Shown one piece after another: positions 62,099 to 64,000 of a DNA stretch of 64,000 bases (its first letter is position 1; every line of letters starts with the position of its first letter). The stretch lies in NCBI RefSeq assembly GCF_024722015.1, contig NZ_JANQBD010000027.1, positions 53,118-117,117 on the forward strand, given 5' to 3'. Under the pieces are notes generated by a model. That model did not search any database. It saw only the letters and a program-made list of their open reading frames with translations, and was not told where the DNA came from. The stretch comes from Paenibacillus radicis (ex Xue et al. 2023). Lineage in GTDB: Bacteria > Bacillota > Bacilli > Paenibacillales > NBRC-103111. Made by a program: the position numbers and the translations under genes.

Positions 62099-63106
62099 TT
62101 GAACTTGCGGCAACTTTTTCTAAAATTTGTATTGGGGATGGTAATCATAATCTACGCAGCTGCTTTTCTAATCTCTTTTTTGATCGTATACTTACTCATT
62201 CCTCCGCTTGGGAAATTGGCATTCCGTCTTGACTTTGTGGATAAGCCTAGACAAGATGTCGAAAGAAAGATACACAGGGAGCCTATCCCGCTTACCGCTA
62301 GTTATGCGATTTTTGCTGGATTTGCTGTCACTTATCTTTGCTTTTCAAAAGGATTTACGATGCAAACGGCCGCTATTTTGGCTGGATCACTGCTGCTATT
62401 GATTATCGGAACCGTAGATGACTGGTACAAGACACGGGGCAAGGATTTCCCGGCATTGCCAAAGATGATCGTTCAGGTGTCCGCGGCTGTGCTTGTCTAT
62501 GCTTCGGGTATTACATTTGATGGATTTTATAACCCGTTCAGCGGGGAGTTTATCGGATTACCGGATTGGCTGCAATTTATTTTGACTATTCTTTGGATTT
62601 TCGGTGTTACAACGGTTATTAACTTTTCAGATGGCATGGACGGACTCGCTGGCGGGCTTTCCGCGATATCTGCCGTAACCCTCTTTGTAGTTGCTTTAGT
62701 GAAGGGGCAGAACGATTCTGCTGTTATGGCTATCATATTAATCGGTGTTGCCGTTGCTTATCTACGGTACAATAAACCGCCTGCCAAAGTATTTATGGGG
62801 GACGCGGGTGCAACCTTCCTGGGATTCATCCTGGCTGTAATTGCTCTGGACGGTGCTTTCAAGCAAGCTACAGTGCTTTCGCTGTTTATTCCCATTTTGG
62901 CGTTAGGGGTACCGATATTCGATAATATATTCGTTGTGTTCAAGCGTCTCCTGCAAGGCAAGCCAATTTATCAAGCTGATGCAAGCCAGGCTCATTACCG
63001 TCTGCTGCGGCTAGGTTTAAATCAGAAGCAGGTTGTCGTATTTCTGTGTTTGATCGGTGTGTGCTTCAGCTTGTCTTCGATTATTTTGCTGCTGCTGCAG
63101 GTATAA
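62099..63106 (+). CDS. undecaprenyl-phosphate GlcNAc-1-phosphate transferase-like (TagO/WecA/MraY)
   Basis: 335 residues with about ten membrane helices. KPRQDVERKIHREPIPLTASYAI, TVDDWYKTRGKDFPALPK, NFSDGMDGLAGGLSAISA and MGDAGATFLG are the catalytic loops of the polyprenyl-phosphate hexosaminyl-phosphate transferase family; the DD and NxxxxxD residues bind Mg. It begins wall teichoic acid or another lipid-linked glycan. Start TTG 62099 follows GGAGAGG at 62077-62083 at a wide spacing, so the start is uncertain. Monocistronic. Confidence 0.87.
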   Translation: MNLRQLFLKFVLGMVIIIYAAAFLISFLIVYLLIPPLGKLAFRLDFVDKPRQDVERKIHREPIPLTASYAIFAGFAVTYLCFSKGFTMQTAAILAGSLLLLIIGTVDDWYKTRGKDFPALPKMIVQVSAAVLVYASGITFDGFYNPFSGEFIGLPDWLQFILTILWIFGVTTVINFSDGMDGLAGGLSAISAVTLFVVALVKGQNDSAVMAIILIGVAVAYLRYNKPPAKVFMGDAGATFLGFILAVIALDGAFKQATVLSLFIPILALGVPIFDNIFVVFKRLLQGKPIYQADASQAHYRLLRLGLNQKQVVVFLCLIGVCFSLSSIILLLLQV

Positions 63107-63293
63107 AGGGATACATAGAGCAATATTTGGCCATAGATTATTCGCGGACGAAGGTTCGTGTAGTCTGTGGCTTTTTGTATATTAACAAAAGGATCAGCGT
63201 GGGCAGGAACAATATGGAGGGGGAGAGGGGAAGCGTTTCGGAAACCATTCGAATGCAGCAAGTTTCATTGAAGGAGGGGCGTGGTGGTTACAT

Positions 63294-63542
63294 TTAATGA
63301 GGTTTGGGAACAGCTCTATTGAGCATTTTGATATGAAGGGCGGATGTCATAGACATTTTGCGCAGCATAATATCCTTTGTCTGCAAGTCTGCTGTAAAGA
63401 AAGAATCGCATTGAATAAGCTTATACAAAGCGTCCTCGGCTGCCATACAAGCTAAACGTTCACATTGCAATAGATAGAGGCACAGGCTGTAACAATCCGT
63501 TTCCTGCTTTCTCAGTATCGATATACGCTCCATCATGTCCAC
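63294..63542 (-). CDS. small helical hypothetical protein
   Basis: 82 residues, GTG or ATG start near 63542/63536, without a strong ribosome site. The sequence (MERISILRKQETDCYSLCLYLLQCERLACMAAEDALYKLI) is predicted to be helical and resembles small sigma-factor-like hypothetical proteins common in Paenibacillaceae. Convergent with the TagO-like gene. The 187-base gap between them holds nothing clear. Confidence 0.5.
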   Translation of the reverse strand: MDMMERISILRKQETDCYSLCLYLLQCERLACMAAEDALYKLIQCDSFFTADLQTKDIMLRKMSMTSALHIKMLNRAVPKPH

Positions 63543-63802
63543 AATCAGATCACCATCCTCGCTGCATACATCTTATTTTAAATGGTTTTGGACTATTGGA
63601 TAGTACTATATTTATCTAGTACCTTGACATGCAAGGTTCCAGTTCGTGTTTAAAATTTCCATCAAAGCACGAAGCAGGTACCCTTTTTAAGTTTTTGGCA
63701 GATATGAATTTTTGAGATCTTACGATTTCAATCATCAGGCCTATTATGTTCGTATAGCGGGGTGGGGAGGCGGCTGGTAGCAATATGCGTTAAAGGTCCT
63801 GA

Positions 63803-63827
63803 ACGGAACAGAAAATTCCGTTATTTA
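63803..63827. terminator. small hairpin with T-rich tail
   Basis: ACGGAA (63803-63808) and TTCCGT (63816-63821) around CAGAAAA, followed by TATTT. No gene feeds it within 260 bases on the plus strand. The stretch 63543-63802 shows no gene. Confidence 0.38.
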
Positions 63828-63871
63828 CTCAGCCCCCGCCAATTTAAGACGATAGCGGAAGTCGAAATTCC

Positions 63872-64000
63872 GTGAGCGACCGGGCAAGGTCGTGTAATTT
63901 AGCAGGTGGAACCCCTGCTTGGTAAGATGTACAGCCGCATCGCCAATAGCGAGTCTTGGGCTACTAATAGTAATGTTAGGTGCTAAGCGTAGACAGTTAG
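63872..64000 (+). mobile_element. possible 5' end of a group II intron (cut by window)
   Basis: GTGAGCGACC is followed by two small hairpins (CGACC/GGTCG and AGCAGG/CCTGCT) and by GGTAAGATGTACAGCC, GCTAAGCGTAGACAG, which resemble domain I of bacterial group II introns. The reverse transcriptase would lie to the right of the window. This is recognition by overall look; no alignment was done. Confidence 0.42.

Noticed and set aside
63046..63297. 83-residue plus-strand frame after the TagO-like gene
   Set aside because: It starts inside the TagO-like gene in another frame and has no ribosome site.
63280..63336. Twelve-codon frame (GTG GTT ACA ...) behind a strong GAAGGAGGGG site
   Set aside because: It stops after 12 codons and overlaps the minus-strand gene; it might be a broken gene start, but nothing downstream supports it.

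Overview
The window looks like the chromosome of a Paenibacillus-type Gram-positive soil bacterium (Bacillota). The indications are AGGAGG ribosome binding sites with frequent TTG and GTG starts, sigma-A promoters, SinR/SinI biofilm regulators, B. subtilis-like eps genes, an SLH-anchored NEAT surface protein, Fur boxes and the futalosine menaquinone genes mqnB and mqnD. Species assignment is inference; no rRNA or tRNA gene was seen.

Layout. (1) 1-4553: the distal part of a paeninodin-type lasso peptide cluster: HprK-like kinase (cut by the window edge), PqqD-like leader-binding protein, B2 leader protease, nucleotidyltransferase and ABC exporter. Precursor and cyclase would lie to the left. 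(2) 4571-18251: exopolysaccharide (EPS) operon 1. Its sigma-A promoter carries a SinR-type palindrome in the spacer, followed by an EAR/epsC-like leader RNA, then acetyl-, glycosyl-, acyl- and pyruvyl-transferases, a membrane-anchored GH88/105-like protein and a Wzx flippase. (3) 18344-21297: a reverse-strand right-handed beta-helix protein and a small secreted aromatic-rich protein. (4) 21345-35105: EPS operon 2 with the same promoter/SinR-box/leader design plus a strong attenuator-like terminator, then epsC, gtaB, epsD, epsF, GT2, epsG, galE, a GINT1-like gene, epsL, epsN, glmS and finally a sinR-like gene. (5) 35125-36523: a regulatory hub with two sinR-like and two sinI-like genes (one sinI is only 51 codons) and a c-di-GMP-I riboswitch upstream of the second sinI. 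(6) 36508-41248: a perfect SinR-type palindrome precedes a 60-aa peptide with a lasso-type leader motif, then a second HprK-like kinase, PqqD-like protein, SipW-like signal peptidase, ABC exporter and nucleotidyltransferase, but no lasso cyclase and no B2 protease. This is the best candidate for an undescribed system: a biofilm-regulated RiPP-like pathway.

(7) 41226-43872: Tat-type metallophosphoesterase and mqnB-mqnD. (8) 43873-44890: mostly non-coding, with a repeat element and a decayed IS256-type transposase end. (9) 44894-51182: Fur-regulated heme/iron locus (NEAT-SLH surface protein, small secreted protein, three Fur boxes, FhuF-like reductase). (10) 51260-59337: MATE pump, AraC regulator, NAD-dependent epimerase, acyl-CoA dehydrogenase-like protein, and a GntR regulator with kdgD-gudD for glucarate catabolism. 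(11) 59338-60656: two families of tandem repeats. (12) 60657-64000: a TetR/oxidoreductase divergent pair with paired operators, a TagO/WecA-like transferase, a small hypothetical gene, and a possible 5' end of a group II intron at the right edge.

Working together: EpsC, EpsN and EpsM supply a bacillosamine-type UDP-sugar, EpsL starts the chain, EpsD and the other glycosyltransferases extend it, and Wzx and EpsG flip and polymerise it. SinR-type repression appears to link both EPS operons with the second RiPP-like cluster, SinI proteins would relieve it, and c-di-GMP would tune one SinI through the riboswitch.
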